From: Candidatus Rhodoferax mariagerensis
Lineage (GTDB): Bacteria; Pseudomonadota; Gammaproteobacteria; Burkholderiales; Burkholderiaceae_C
Length of the DNA stretch: 64,000 nucleotides
Reading direction: 5' to 3'
Assembly (NCBI GenBank): GCA_016719055.1
Contig: JADKAW010000019.1
Span: forward strand, 4,998-68,997
Below the pieces are notes generated by a model that was not told where the DNA came from, ran no database searches, and saw only the letters and a program-made list of their open reading frames with translations. Both the position numbers and the translations under genes were made by a program. Of this stretch, positions 17,542 to 27,286 are shown one piece after another. Position 1 is the stretch's first letter. Every line of letters begins with the position of its first letter.

Positions 17542-18846
17542 ATGACCCATTCAACCGACCTCAATACCACGCTGTTTCAACGCGCCTGCCGCGTCATCCC
17601 GGGCGGCGTCAACTCCCCGGTGCGCGCCTTCAAGGCAGTCGGCGGCACGCCCCGGTTTATTGAGCGGGCCCAAGGTGCCTATATTTTTGACGCCAACCAA
17701 AGACGCTACATTGATTACATTGGTTCCTGGGGACCGATGATTCTGGGTCACGGCCACCCGGCTGTAGTTGAGGCGGTGCAGAAGGCGGTGCTGGACGGTT
17801 TCTCGTTTGGTGCACCGACCGAGCGAGAGGTCGAACTGGCCGAAGAAATTTTGCGCCTGATGCCCTCGATGGACATGGTGCGCCTGGTGAGTTCGGGCAC
17901 CGAGGCCGCCATGAGCGCCATCCGCCTGGCCCGCGGTGCTACCGGTCGCAGCAAGCTGATCAAGTTTGAGGGCTGTTACCACGGCCATGCCGACGCGCTG
18001 CTGGTCAAGGCCGGCTCTGGCCTGGCAACCTTTGGCAACGCCACCAGCGCCGGCGTGCCCCCTGAAGTGGTGCAGCACACCCTGGTGCTTGAATACAACA
18101 ATCTGGCGCAACTTGAAGAGGCCTTTGCCCTGCACGGACCTGAGCTGGCCTGCCTGATGATTGAGCCGATTGCTGGCAACATGAACTTTGTGCGCGCCAG
18201 TGTGCCGTTTGTCAAACGCTGCCGCGAGCTGTGCAGCCAGCATGGAGCCTTGCTGGTGTTTGACGAGGTCATGACCGGTTTCAGGGTGGCATTGGGTGGC
18301 GCACAAAGTATCTATGCCCAGACCATTGCCGGTTTTGAGCCAGATCTGACGGTGATGGGCAAGGTGATCGGCGGTGGCATGCCGCTGGCAGCCTTTGGCG
18401 GCAAACGCGCCGTGATGGAGTTGATGGCCCCCCTGGGCCCGGTGTACCAAGCAGGCACCCTGAGCGGCAACCCGGTGGCCACCGCCTGTGGCCTGGAAAC
18501 CCTGCGGCAGATTCAAGAGCCCGGTTTTTTTGACGCACTGTCGCAAAAAACCCGCAGCTTGGTCGACGGTCTCAAAAGCGCTGCCGCCGCAAACGGCGTG
18601 CCCTTCAGTGCCGACTGCCAGGGTGGCATGTTTGGCTTCTTTTTGTTCAAGGACCTGCCACAAAACTACGCCACGGTGATGACCACCGATAGCAAACGCT
18701 TCAACACCGTGTTTCACGGCCTGCTGGACCAGGGTATTTACATTGCGCCAGCCTTGTATGAGGCGGGTTTTGTGAGTGCAGCACATTCGGAACATGACAT
18801 TGCAGAGACACTTGCAGCAGCCTCCAAGGCCTTCTGTTTACTATAG
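17542..18846 (+). CDS. hemL: Glutamate-1-semialdehyde 2,1-aminomutase
   Basis: This 434-residue pyridoxal-phosphate enzyme makes 5-aminolevulinate for heme and tetrapyrroles by the C5 route. FQRACRVIPGGVNSPVRAF opens the protein, SSGTEAAMSAIRLARGATGR binds the cofactor phosphate and the PLP lysine is in TVMGKVIGGGMP. Length matches the family. It is probably co-transcribed with thiD. Confidence 0.97.
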   Translation: MTHSTDLNTTLFQRACRVIPGGVNSPVRAFKAVGGTPRFIERAQGAYIFDANQRRYIDYIGSWGPMILGHGHPAVVEAVQKAVLDGFSFGAPTEREVELAEEILRLMPSMDMVRLVSSGTEAAMSAIRLARGATGRSKLIKFEGCYHGHADALLVKAGSGLATFGNATSAGVPPEVVQHTLVLEYNNLAQLEEAFALHGPELACLMIEPIAGNMNFVRASVPFVKRCRELCSQHGALLVFDEVMTGFRVALGGAQSIYAQTIAGFEPDLTVMGKVIGGGMPLAAFGGKRAVMELMAPLGPVYQAGTLSGNPVATACGLETLRQIQEPGFFDALSQKTRSLVDGLKSAAAANGVPFSADCQGGMFGFFLFKDLPQNYATVMTTDSKRFNTVFHGLLDQGIYIAPALYEAGFVSAAHSEHDIAETLAAASKAFCLL

Positions 18847-18852
18847 TATTTC

Positions 18853-18882
18853 TAGCTATCAACGCATGTATATAAAGGGATA
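18853..18882 (+). repeat. 30-bp core repeat, copy 3 (GGGATA variant)
   Basis: TAGC, 20 bases and GGGATA in the hemL-rhodanese gap. One base differs from the usual right end, and the spacing is exact. Confidence 0.6.
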
Positions 18883-18987
18883 GAAGGCAATTTTGCTACT
18901 TTTCTGAAACCTCACAACAGTCAAGGGCTGAAAGCAGTTGGTTATCATCGGTCCTTTATATCACCCCTTGCTTAACAATATCCCACC

Positions 18988-19383
18988 ATGAAACTGCAAC
19001 CTTTTCTGTCAAGCCTGGCGTGCAGCCTTTGCCTGCTGACCCTGCAAGCCCCCGCACTGGCCGCTGCGCCCTTTGTGGCCCTGGAAGATGCCCGCACGGC
19101 GCTCGAAAAATCGTCAACCCTGGTGGTTGACATACGGGAGCCGGAAGAACACGCCACAGGCGTGGCCAAAGGCGCCAAGTTGATCCCGATGTCACAGTTG
19201 TCCAAGCGCATTGGCGAACTGCCGGCCGAAAAATCCAAGCCGTTTCTGGTGATTTGCAACACCCAGAACCGCTCCAGCCGGGTGGTGGAACAGTTGCAGG
19301 CCATGGGTTATAACAACGCGACCTATGTCAAAGGCGGCATGAGCCAATGGACCGCACGCGGCTGGCCTCTGATCAAGCCCTGA
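18988..19383 (+). CDS. Secreted single-domain rhodanese
   Basis: This 131-residue protein starts with a signal peptide (basic MKLQPF, hydrophobic core, cleavage near ALAAA), so it is predicted to be periplasmic. One rhodanese domain follows, with LVVDIREPEEHATGVAKGA and the catalytic loop VICNTQNRSSRVVEQL. Such proteins transfer sulfane sulfur or act in periplasmic redox stress. The gene stands alone, followed by a remnant repeat. Confidence 0.87.
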   Translation: MKLQPFLSSLACSLCLLTLQAPALAAAPFVALEDARTALEKSSTLVVDIREPEEHATGVAKGAKLIPMSQLSKRIGELPAEKSKPFLVICNTQNRSSRVVEQLQAMGYNNATYVKGGMSQWTARGWPLIKP

Positions 19384-19401
19384 ACCGAACCGAGTTGTCA
19401 T

Positions 19402-19478
19402 CTAAACGAGCGGATTGCAACGACGCAATGCGCCCGTCAGAGCCGCCAGAAATGGGATATTTGTGATTTCTGCATCCC
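19402..19478. repeat. Partial second copy of the 10-kb inverted-repeat element
   Basis: These 77 bases match the right part of the element at 10115-10191; by hand I count 71 identical positions with no gaps. The left half is missing. A tight GCCTTCGG/CCGAAGGC hairpin (19483-19499) follows and touches the stop codon of the next gene, where it may act as a weak terminator. Confidence 0.7.
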
Positions 19479-19499
19479 CAATGCCTTCGGCCCGAAGGC

Positions 19500-20291
19500 T
19501 TAACTGGCGGCCCAGTTGGGTCGGCGTTTGTCAATGAAGGCTTGCACACCTTCCAGCGCGCTGTCATCCATCATGTTGCAGGCCATGGTTTGGGCAGCGT
19601 CTGCATAGGCGGCTTCAATACCATTTTCAAGCTGGCGATAAAACAGGCTTTTACCCAGTGTGACTGCTTTGCGGGGTTTGGCCAGAATGCTGTCTGCCAG
19701 CTTTGCCAGCGCTGCGTCAAGCTGATCAGCAGCCGCGACACGGTTGACCAGACCTTGCGCCATGGCCTGCTGGGCATCAATGAACTCACCGGTCATCAGC
19801 ATCTCAAACGCTGCCTTGCGGCCCACATTGCGCGACAACGCCACGCCCGGTGTGCCGCAAAACAGACCCAGATTGATGCCGCTCACGGCAAACCTGGCAG
19901 TGCTGGCCGCCACCGCCAGGTCACACATGGCAACCAACTGGCAGCCGGCTGCGGTGGCCACGCCGTGCACCCGGGCGATCACCGGCACAGGCAGGTTCTG
20001 GATGCTCATCATCAGCCGGGCGCACTGTTTGAAAAGCCCCTGGTAGTAGGCAAGCGACGGCTTGGCCCGCATCTCGCGCAGGTCATGACCGGCACAAAAA
20101 GCCTTGCCAGCTGCGGCGATAACCACCACGCGCACGTTATCGTCCTGCGCCAGCGCATCCAGCACTTGCTGCAAGGCCGTCATGAGCGACTGTGACAAGG
20201 CGTTAAAGGCCTCTGGCCGGTTGAGTGTGAGCGTGACCAGACCGCGCGAGTCACGTGTGGTCAATACAAGGGATGCATCAGCTTCGTTCAT
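19500..20291 (-). CDS. Enoyl-CoA hydratase/isomerase family protein
   Basis: This 263-residue crotonase-fold enzyme carries the oxyanion-hole residues in AFCAGHDLREM and VHGVATAAGCQLVAMCDLAVA. The start MNEADASLVLTTRD is used because AGGAG lies 7 bases upstream; six extra residues are possible from an earlier ATG. The pattern GINLGLFCGTPGVALSRNVGRK matches enoyl-CoA hydratases, but Glu positions vary in this superfamily, so the exact reaction (hydration, isomerisation or decarboxylation) is open. Confidence 0.88.
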   Translation of the reverse strand: MNEADASLVLTTRDSRGLVTLTLNRPEAFNALSQSLMTALQQVLDALAQDDNVRVVVIAAAGKAFCAGHDLREMRAKPSLAYYQGLFKQCARLMMSIQNLPVPVIARVHGVATAAGCQLVAMCDLAVAASTARFAVSGINLGLFCGTPGVALSRNVGRKAAFEMLMTGEFIDAQQAMAQGLVNRVAAADQLDAALAKLADSILAKPRKAVTLGKSLFYRQLENGIEAAYADAAQTMACNMMDDSALEGVQAFIDKRRPNWAAS

Positions 20292-20363
20292 GGTGGTCTC
20301 CTGCAGCATATGATAGCGGCCAACTCAACTGTATGCCCAGGGCGGACCGTGCAAAAATAGGGC

Positions 20364-21749
20364 ATGGCTATAACACCTTCTCCACAACTCCAGATCACTG
20401 ACCAGATGTCTGAATCATCTGTCGCCAGGCTGTACAGCGCCGCTGTGGGCCCAGTGGGCAGTGCCTATTACCAGGCGGTATTCAGCCGTTTTGAGGTGGC
20501 TGGTCGGGCTCGGCTGTCATGGAACTGGGCTGCTGGATTGTTGACGCTGAACTGGTTGCTGTTTCGTAAGCTGTGGCTGGCCGCCCTGGCCTACTGGCTT
20601 GCATTGCTGGGGCTGCCCGTGCTGATACTGGGCCTGGGGCGCTTGGTGTTTCAGGTGCCCATGAGCATTGAGGCAGGCTTGTGGCTAAGTTGTGCGGTGC
20701 TGAGCCTGGCTGTGCCGGGTGCCTGGGGCAACGCCTGGTTGTACGCCGGCTGCAAGCAGCGTATTGCCAAGGCGCTGGCAGCCACCCCAACGCTGGAAGA
20801 TGCTTGCCGGCAGCTAACTGAGAGCGCCAGCACCAAAAAGCAGGCCATCGGCTTGGGCCTGGCCAATATCGCCCTGCTGTGTGTGCTGGCGCTGGCCTAC
20901 ACCTCTTTTTTTACTGGATCGGCTCAAGAAGACAATGAAGATGTGGCAGCTGCGGTGACAAACCTGCCGGCACCCGTTAAACCACGGCTTGCATCGCCTG
21001 TTCAGGCTCCTCTTTCCCCAGCATCACAAGCCGTGCCTGCGGCAGAGGCTGCCGCCTCGGCCGCCTCTGCAGTCGCCATGGTCGCTATACCTGCATCTGG
21101 CCCTGCCAGTGCGGCAAGCGCGGCAGCTGTTCCAGCTTCTGCCACAGCCTCTGTCTCTGCTGTTGCATCCGCACCAAACCAGGCTCGATCCTTGGCTAAG
21201 ACAACCGCTTCAGCCCCAGCATCAACTCAGGCTCTGTTCACAGCTAAAGCAACTGCTTCAGCTTCAGTCCCAGCATCAGCACCCACTCAAGCTCAACCCC
21301 GGGCGAAAGCCTCTGTTTCCGAACCCGCTTTGGTCTCCACAACGCCCGCACCAGTTCCGTCCGCTGCGTCTACACCCGCAGCAACACATGCAGCAGTGCC
21401 GAGAACGACACCGGTATCCAAACCAAACCCAGCGGCAGCCAAAGCGTCGCGTGCTGCGTCTGGCAAATCGGCACCAGCCAAGCCCTCCAAGGCCAGCTCA
21501 AGCCCAGCGACCAAGGAAGTGTTTGTCAACGTGGGTCTGTTTGCCGACCCCGACAATGCACGCCATGCTTATGTGAAACTGGTCAAGGCCGGTATTCCGG
21601 CAGGACGCGAGGTGATTTGGCCACCTGTGGGCTCCAGCAAAAGCAAGCTCACACGGGTACGAGCGGGTCCGTTTGCCAACCGCGCACAGGCGAAGGCAGC
21701 CGTGGCACAAATCAAGGCATTGCAACTTGATGCGGTAGTTGCGCCCTAA
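20364..21749 (+). CDS. SPOR-domain protein with DUF2628-like membrane N-terminus
   Basis: The 461-residue protein has three parts. Residues 1-190 are a DUF2628-like region with a Trp-rich start (FSRFEVAGRARLSWNWAAG) and three or four hydrophobic helices. Residues 190-380 are a low-complexity linker dominated by Ala, Ser, Pro and Thr, with degenerate repeats. Residues 385-461 form a SPOR domain (FVNVGLFADPDNARHAYVKL, VRAGPFANRAQAKAAVAQI), which binds denuded glycan strands of septal peptidoglycan. I infer a membrane-anchored, periplasm-spanning cell-wall protein. The gene appears monocistronic. Confidence 0.82.
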   Translation: MAITPSPQLQITDQMSESSVARLYSAAVGPVGSAYYQAVFSRFEVAGRARLSWNWAAGLLTLNWLLFRKLWLAALAYWLALLGLPVLILGLGRLVFQVPMSIEAGLWLSCAVLSLAVPGAWGNAWLYAGCKQRIAKALAATPTLEDACRQLTESASTKKQAIGLGLANIALLCVLALAYTSFFTGSAQEDNEDVAAAVTNLPAPVKPRLASPVQAPLSPASQAVPAAEAAASAASAVAMVAIPASGPASAASAAAVPASATASVSAVASAPNQARSLAKTTASAPASTQALFTAKATASASVPASAPTQAQPRAKASVSEPALVSTTPAPVPSAASTPAATHAAVPRTTPVSKPNPAAAKASRAASGKSAPAKPSKASSSPATKEVFVNVGLFADPDNARHAYVKLVKAGIPAGREVIWPPVGSSKSKLTRVRAGPFANRAQAKAAVAQIKALQLDAVVAP

Positions 21750-21761
21750 CGCAGCCCTCAG

Positions 21762-22322
21762 CTATTTCCAGCGCAGGGGTTCGATGTGAATCGTGTGGCT
21801 GCCGTCACCCAGCATTAACGCGCCCTCTTGCACGGTGGCTTGCAGGGTCATGCTGCGTTGCGCCAGCGCAGTCAGCTCTTGAGCGCTGGCAGTGGGAATG
21901 CGCCACACCTGCAGACTTTTTAGACGGGTCAACTTGCTTTCCATGCTCCGCCACCAGACATCCGCGGCCTGGCCAAAGGCATACAACACCACGGCATCGG
22001 CCTTGTTGCAGGCCTTGCTGAGCGGTTTGTCGTCGGGCTGCCCCACCTCAATCCATAACCGGGTCAGACCGGTAAAGTCTCGCAACCACACATCGGGCTC
22101 GTCAGGGTCTGACAAACCGGCGCCAAAAGCCAGCGTGCCATCGCCGCCACACACGCTTTGCAGCTGGTGTGCTTGCAAGGCCAGCGCACACAGACGAACC
22201 ATCATGCGCTCGTCGGTTTCGCTGGGGTGACGCGCCAGTGTCAGGGCATGGTCGGCGTAGTAGGAATTGTCAATGTCGGCAATCTGCAGGCTGGCCTTGA
22301 AAATGGTGGATTTGATCGCCAT
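21762..22322 (-). CDS. yaeQ: YaeQ family protein
   Basis: This 186-residue protein matches YaeQ along its whole length: MAIKSTIFKASLQIADID, LTLARHPSETDERMMVRLCA, DEPDVWLRDFTGLTRLWIEV and a nuclease-like fold. Its function is not established; the fold resembles PD-(D/E)XK nucleases. Its ATG overlaps the purB stop by one base (TAATG), so the two are probably translationally linked. Confidence 0.92.
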   Translation of the reverse strand: MAIKSTIFKASLQIADIDNSYYADHALTLARHPSETDERMMVRLCALALQAHQLQSVCGGDGTLAFGAGLSDPDEPDVWLRDFTGLTRLWIEVGQPDDKPLSKACNKADAVVLYAFGQAADVWWRSMESKLTRLKSLQVWRIPTASAQELTALAQRSMTLQATVQEGALMLGDGSHTIHIEPLRWK

Positions 22323-23702
22323 TACACCCGCCGCGCCAGCGCCGCGGCCATGCCGGTGTAGCTGCCCGGGGTCATGGCCAGCAAGCGGGCTTTTTCAGGC
22401 TCCGGTATCGCCAGCTTGGTGATAAAACCCTGCATCAGGTCGCGTGTCATGGGTGCGCCGCGGGTAAATTCCTTGAGCTGTTCATACGGCTCTGGCAAGC
22501 CAAAACGGCGCATCACGGTCTGAATCGGTTCGGCCAGTACCTCCCAGGATGCGTCCAGGTCGTCGGCAACGGCGGCTGCATTGAGCTCAAGCTTGCCCCA
22601 GACCAGCCGCCAGCGACTGATACGCCAGCACCGCATAACCCAGCGCCACGCCCATGTTGCGCAGCACAGTGCTGTCGGTCAGGTCACGCTGCCAGCGCGA
22701 AATTGGCAATTTTTCTGACAAATGGCGCAATAGGGCGTTGGCCAGACCCAGATTGCCCTCGGCGTTCTCAAAATCAATCGGGTTGACCTTGTGCGGCATG
22801 GTCGATGAACCGACCTCGCCTTTTTTGAGCTTTTGTTTGAAATAGCCCAGGCTCACATACCCCCACACATCGCGCGACCAGTCGATCAGGATAGTGTTGG
22901 CACGCGCCACCGCGTCAAACAGCTCAGCCATGTAGTCATGCGGCTCAATCTGGATGCTGTAGGGCTGAAAGGTCAGACCCAAGCCCAAAGGCTCGGGGGT
23001 TTCAATCACCTTGCGACTAAAGGCCTCCCAGTCGTGGTCAGGCCAGGCCGACAGGTGCGCGTTGTAATTGCCCACAGCGCCATTCATTTTGGCCATGAGT
23101 TTGATGCTGGCAATTTTGTCTCTCGCCGCCGTCAAGCGCATCACCACATTGGCAATTTCTTTGCCCACGGTGGTCGGGCTGGCAGTTTGACCATGCGTGC
23201 GGCTTAGCATGGAAACATCCGCCATGGCATGGGCCATGTCGCGCAGCTTGTTGATGACGGCGTCCAATGCCGGCAGCAGCACGCTGTCGCGCCCGGCCTT
23301 GAGTTGCAGCGCGTGGCTGGTGTTGTTGATGTCTTCGCTGGTGCAGGCAAAATGCACAAACTCCTGGATCGCCAGCAGTTCGGGGCGCGACTCAAACTTG
23401 CCCTTGAGCCAGTATTCAACCGCTTTGACGTCATGGTTGGTGGTTTTTTCGATGTCCTTGATGGCTTTGCCGTCAACTTCAGAAAAGCTTTTGACCAAGC
23501 CAAGCAAATACGTGCGGGCACCAGGTGACAAGGGTTTGAACTCGGCAAAACCGCAGTCGCTCAAGGCGATCAGCCAGGCCACTTCAACCTGAACACGGCG
23601 GTGCATGTAACCCTGCTCGCTCATGGACGGGCGCAGTTGGGCAAGTTTGGCAGCATAGCGGCCGTCCAGCGGACAGAGTGCGGAGATTGCAGAAGTAGTC
23701 AT
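22322..23702 (-). pseudogene. purB: Adenylosuccinate lyase, +1 frameshift
   Basis: The gene encodes the lyase acting in both AMP synthesis and the SAICAR step of purine synthesis. The first frame (23702 down to 22587) covers 371 residues, with SSTMPHKVNPIDFENAEGNL as the signature loop, and ends SLAAGLGQA. The rest (LELNAAAVADDLDASWEVLAEPIQTVMRRFG to the end) continues in another frame. Deleting one G from the GGGG near 22597 gives AGLGKLELN and a normal 456-residue enzyme. purB is normally required for growth without purines, so an assembly or base-call error is more likely than true loss. Confidence 0.9.
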
Positions 23703-23763
23703 CAGCAGATTGTAGGGGTCGGTGTATAGAATCAGCGCTACCCGAAACCCTGCAGACCGTCAC

Positions 23764-24384
23764 ATGCCCATGAAACTCATTGGATCGAACTCCAGCCCCT
23801 ATGTGCGCAAAGTACGTGTGGTGATGGCTGAGAAAAAGCTGGATTACGACTACGTGCTGGAAGACGTGTGGGCCGCCAGCACCACCATCGGGCAGACCAA
23901 CCCGCTGGGCAAGGTGCCCTGCCTGATCATGGAGGGTGGCGAGGTCATTTCAGACTCACGGGTGATCGTGGAATACTTTGACACCTTGTCACCGGTCGGC
24001 AGGCTGATTCCTACCTTGGGGCGCGAGCGGGCTGAAGTCAAGACCTGGGAGGCGCTGGCCGACGGTGTGCTGGACGCCGCCATTCTGGCGCGGCTAGAGG
24101 CCATCTGGGCCGGGCGCAAGGACTCAGAGCGCAGTCAGGCCTGGATTGACCGCCAGTTGGGCAAGGTTGCCGCGGCCCTGAAAGCCATGAGCAAAGGCCT
24201 GGGTGACAAGGCTTTTTGTGTGGGGATTCATCTAAGCCTGGCTGACATTGCCGTGGGTGTGGCGCTGGGCTATTTGGATTTCAGGTTCCCGCAGATCAAC
24301 TGGCGCGGTGACCACCCCAATTTGCTCAGACTGCACGACAAACTGATGCTGCGCGCCAGCTTTGCCGATACCAAGCCGTTTTAA
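23764..24384 (+). CDS. Glutathione S-transferase family protein
   Basis: This 206-residue protein has an N-terminal thioredoxin-like domain (MKLIGSNSSPYVRKVRVVMAEKK) with Ser as the probable catalytic residue, the cis-Pro region GKVPCLI and the EVISDSRVIVEYFD glutathione site. A helical C-terminal domain follows. The start is one of two close Met codons at 23764 and 23770. It is divergent from purB. The substrate is unknown. Confidence 0.9.
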   Translation: MPMKLIGSNSSPYVRKVRVVMAEKKLDYDYVLEDVWAASTTIGQTNPLGKVPCLIMEGGEVISDSRVIVEYFDTLSPVGRLIPTLGRERAEVKTWEALADGVLDAAILARLEAIWAGRKDSERSQAWIDRQLGKVAAALKAMSKGLGDKAFCVGIHLSLADIAVGVALGYLDFRFPQINWRGDHPNLLRLHDKLMLRASFADTKPF

Positions 24385-24392
24385 CGACGGCG

Positions 24393-25580
24393 TCAACCCT
24401 GCATGCTGCGGGCCTGACTGGCCAGCAGCCAACAGCCCAACACCGCGCTAACCAGCGAACCCGTCAGCACACCAATTTTGACCTGAGTGGCGTAATGGGC
24501 ATCAGCCGACTCAAAAGCCAGCGAGCCAATGAACAGGCTCATGGTAAAGCCCACCCCGCATAACACACACACACCAAAAAACTGCTGCCAGTTGCTACCT
24601 TCAGGCAGCTTGGCTTCGCTGTAGCGAATCAGTAACCAGCTAGCGCCAAACACCCCCAGCGCCTTGCCCAGCACCAGACCCAAGGCGATGCCCAGCGGCA
24701 CGGTCTGAGCCAGCGTGGCCAGCGTCACACCTTGCAGCGACACCCCGGCATTGGCAAATGCAAACACCGGCAGAATAGCGTAGGCCACCCAGGGGTGCAA
24801 GGCGTGCTCAGCTTTGCCCAGGGGCGATCCGCCCTTGCCATCTGACAGGGGCACCGCCAGCGCCGTGATGACACCGGCCAGAGTGGCGTGGATGCCCGAC
24901 TTGAGCACACACACCCAGATCACCAGACCCACCATCACATACGGCCCCACCGCCGTGACGCGGCTGCGGTTCAGCACAAGCAACACCAAAACCCCCAGGC
25001 CAGCCGCCAGCAGCGAGGTCAGCGACAGGTCAGCCGTGTAAAAAAACGCGATCACCAAAATGGCACCCAGGTCATCAATGATGGCCACTGCCGTCAAAAA
25101 AATCTTCAGTGATGCCGGTACCCGGCTACCCAGCAGCACCAGAATGCCCAGCGCAAAGGCAATATCTGTGGCCATCGGAATGCCCCAGCCGCGCAAAGCC
25201 ACCGGATCATGCCCATTGATGGCGGCATAGATCAACGCCGGCACCACCATGCCGCCCAGCGCCGCCCCGGCAGGCAACAAGGCCTGTTGCAACGATGCCA
25301 GTTCCCCTTCAAACAACTCGCGTTTGATCTCAAGCCCTACCAGAAAGAAAAAAACCGCCATCCACAGGTCATTGACCCAAACCACGGTGGGTTTGGACAG
25401 CACCAGCCAGTCACCCCCCAAACTCAGTTCGGTAGGCAATTGCAAGAACCAGATGTAATGCTCGGCCCAGGGTGAATTGCTCAGCGCCAGCGCCACCGCG
25501 GCCGCCAAAGCCAACAACACGCCCCCAATGGTCTGGGAGTTCACAAACTGGTTGACACTGCGAAAAATGAACTGGATCAT
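24393..25580 (-). CDS. nhaA: Na+/H+ antiporter NhaA
   Basis: This 395-residue inner-membrane antiporter exports Na+ (or Li+) in exchange for protons. The ion-binding Asp pair sits in AIIDDLGAILVIAFFYT, and LWMAVFFFLVGLEIKRELFEGEL and PMATDIAFALGIL are diagnostic. The ATG at 25580 is preferred over a TTG 54 bases upstream. It is divergent from the fumarase gene. Confidence 0.95.
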   Translation of the reverse strand: MIQFIFRSVNQFVNSQTIGGVLLALAAAVALALSNSPWAEHYIWFLQLPTELSLGGDWLVLSKPTVVWVNDLWMAVFFFLVGLEIKRELFEGELASLQQALLPAGAALGGMVVPALIYAAINGHDPVALRGWGIPMATDIAFALGILVLLGSRVPASLKIFLTAVAIIDDLGAILVIAFFYTADLSLTSLLAAGLGVLVLLVLNRSRVTAVGPYVMVGLVIWVCVLKSGIHATLAGVITALAVPLSDGKGGSPLGKAEHALHPWVAYAILPVFAFANAGVSLQGVTLATLAQTVPLGIALGLVLGKALGVFGASWLLIRYSEAKLPEGSNWQQFFGVCVLCGVGFTMSLFIGSLAFESADAHYATQVKIGVLTGSLVSAVLGCWLLASQARSMQG

Positions 25581-25684
25581 GGTGTGGGGTGCTGAGCCGT
25601 CAGCCTGATGTTGGGGGGGCCTGGTTAAACTCAATTATTAGCCAGCTGGCATCATTCCTTTAACTTTTGAGGCAAATCAACACC

Positions 25685-27238
25685 ATGAGCACCACCATCC
25701 GCCAAGCCGACCTGATCGAATCCATTGCCGCCGCCCTGCAGTACATCAGCTATTACCACCCTGCGGACTACATTGCGCACCTGGCGCGCGCCTATGAGCG
25801 CGAGCAAAGCGCTGCCGCCAAAGATGCCATCGCGCAGATTTTGACCAATAGCAAAATGTCGGCAGAAGGCCACCGCCCGATCTGCCAGGACACCGGCATC
25901 GTCAACGTGTTCCTCAAGGTGGGCATGGACGTGCGCTGGGACGGCTTTACCGGCAGCCTGGACGATGCCATCAACGAAGGTGTGCGCCGTGGCTACAACC
26001 ACCCCGACAACACCCTGCGCGCCAGCGTGGTGGCCGACCCCGAGTTTTTGCGCAAAAACACCAAGGACAACACCCCGGCCGTGATCTTCAGCGAAATTGT
26101 GCCCGGCAACACGCTGGAAGTCACCGTCGCGGCCAAAGGCGGCGGCTCGGAAAACAAAAGCAAGATGTACATGCTCAACCCCGGCGACTCGGTGGTCGAT
26201 TGGGTGCTGAAAACCGTGCCGACCATGGGTGCCGGCTGGTGCCCGCCCGGCATGCTCGGCATCGGCATTGGCGGCACCGCAGAAAAAGCCGTGCTGATGG
26301 CCAAGGAAAGCTTGATGGACGACCTGGACATGTACGAGCTGCAAGCCAAGGCCGCATCAGGCGCAGAACTGTCCAAGGTCGAAGGCCTGCGCCTGGAACT
26401 GTTTGACAAAGTCAATGCGCTGGGCATTGGCGCGCAAGGCCTGGGCGGCCTGACCACCGTGCTGGACGTCAAGATCAAGATGTATCCCACCCACGCCGCC
26501 AGCAAGCCGATTGCCATGATCCCCAACTGTGCTGCCACCCGCCACGCGCATTTTGTGATGGATGGCAGCGGCCCAGTCTATCTGACACCACCGGCGCTGG
26601 ATACCTGGCCCAACGTGGCCTGGACGCCAGATTACGTCAAGAGCAAAAAAGTTGATCTCAATACCTTGACCAAAGAAGAAGTGGCAAGCTGGAAGCCCGG
26701 CGACACCCTGCTGCTTAACGGCAAGATGCTGACCGGCCGCGATGCCGCCCACAAGCGCATCCAGGACATGCTGGCCAAGGGTGAAAAACTGCCGGTTGAC
26801 TTCACCAACCGCGTGATTTATTACGTCGGCCCGGTGGACCCGGTACGCGACGAAGCGGTCGGCCCAGCAGGACCGACCACCGCCACCCGCATGGACGGCT
26901 TTACCGAAATGATGCTGGCCAAAACCGGCCTGATCGCCATGGTCGGCAAGGCTGAACGCGGCCCGGTGGCGATTGAAGCGATCAAAAAACACAAATCGGC
27001 TTATCTGATGGCGGTGGGCGGTGCCGCTTACCTGGTCTCCAAAGCCATCAAGACCGCCAAAGTGGTGGGGTTTGGTGACCTGGGCATGGAAGCCATTTAC
27101 GAATTTGATGTGGTGGACATGCCGGTGACTGTGGCCGTGGATGCCGGCGGCACCAGCGCGCATATCACTGGGCCGGCGGAATGGCAACAACGCATTGCGA
27201 CGGGGGAGTTCAAGGGGATTGCGGTGTCGGGCGGCTGA
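25685..27238 (+). CDS. Fumarate hydratase class I (iron-sulfur)
   Basis: This 517-residue enzyme interconverts fumarate and malate using an oxygen-sensitive [4Fe-4S] cluster. Cluster cysteines are seen in RPICQDTGIVN, GAGWCPPGMLG and IPNCAATRHAHF. The C-terminal half (GPTTATRMDGFTEMM, YEFDVVDMPVTVAVDAGG) is the beta domain fused in one chain, as in FumA/FumB. The ATG at 25685 is chosen over an in-frame TTG. Confidence 0.95.
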   Translation: MSTTIRQADLIESIAAALQYISYYHPADYIAHLARAYEREQSAAAKDAIAQILTNSKMSAEGHRPICQDTGIVNVFLKVGMDVRWDGFTGSLDDAINEGVRRGYNHPDNTLRASVVADPEFLRKNTKDNTPAVIFSEIVPGNTLEVTVAAKGGGSENKSKMYMLNPGDSVVDWVLKTVPTMGAGWCPPGMLGIGIGGTAEKAVLMAKESLMDDLDMYELQAKAASGAELSKVEGLRLELFDKVNALGIGAQGLGGLTTVLDVKIKMYPTHAASKPIAMIPNCAATRHAHFVMDGSGPVYLTPPALDTWPNVAWTPDYVKSKKVDLNTLTKEEVASWKPGDTLLLNGKMLTGRDAAHKRIQDMLAKGEKLPVDFTNRVIYYVGPVDPVRDEAVGPAGPTTATRMDGFTEMMLAKTGLIAMVGKAERGPVAIEAIKKHKSAYLMAVGGAAYLVSKAIKTAKVVGFGDLGMEAIYEFDVVDMPVTVAVDAGGTSAHITGPAEWQQRIATGEFKGIAVSGG

Positions 27239-27266
27239 AAAACCCTGATACAAAGGGGGTTTTCAG

Positions 27267-27286
27267 ATTAGTCCGAACGGACTATT
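27267..27286. promoter_or_regulatory. 20-bp palindromic operator candidate, PEP-CTERM gene 1
   Basis: ATTAGTCCGAACGGACTATT is an inverted repeat with a 2-base centre. It ends 59 bases before the ATG of the intact PEP-CTERM gene. The same palindrome occurs twice upstream of the broken PEP-CTERM gene and, by eye, nowhere else in the window. A weak -10-like hexamer (CACAAT, 27309) lies about 32 bases from its centre, a geometry expected of an activator site overlapping the -35 region. Confidence 0.65.

Noticed and set aside
17551..18795. A 414-codon frame opposite hemL
   Set aside because: Shadow of hemL; repeated His/Gln-rich composition and no recognisable domain.
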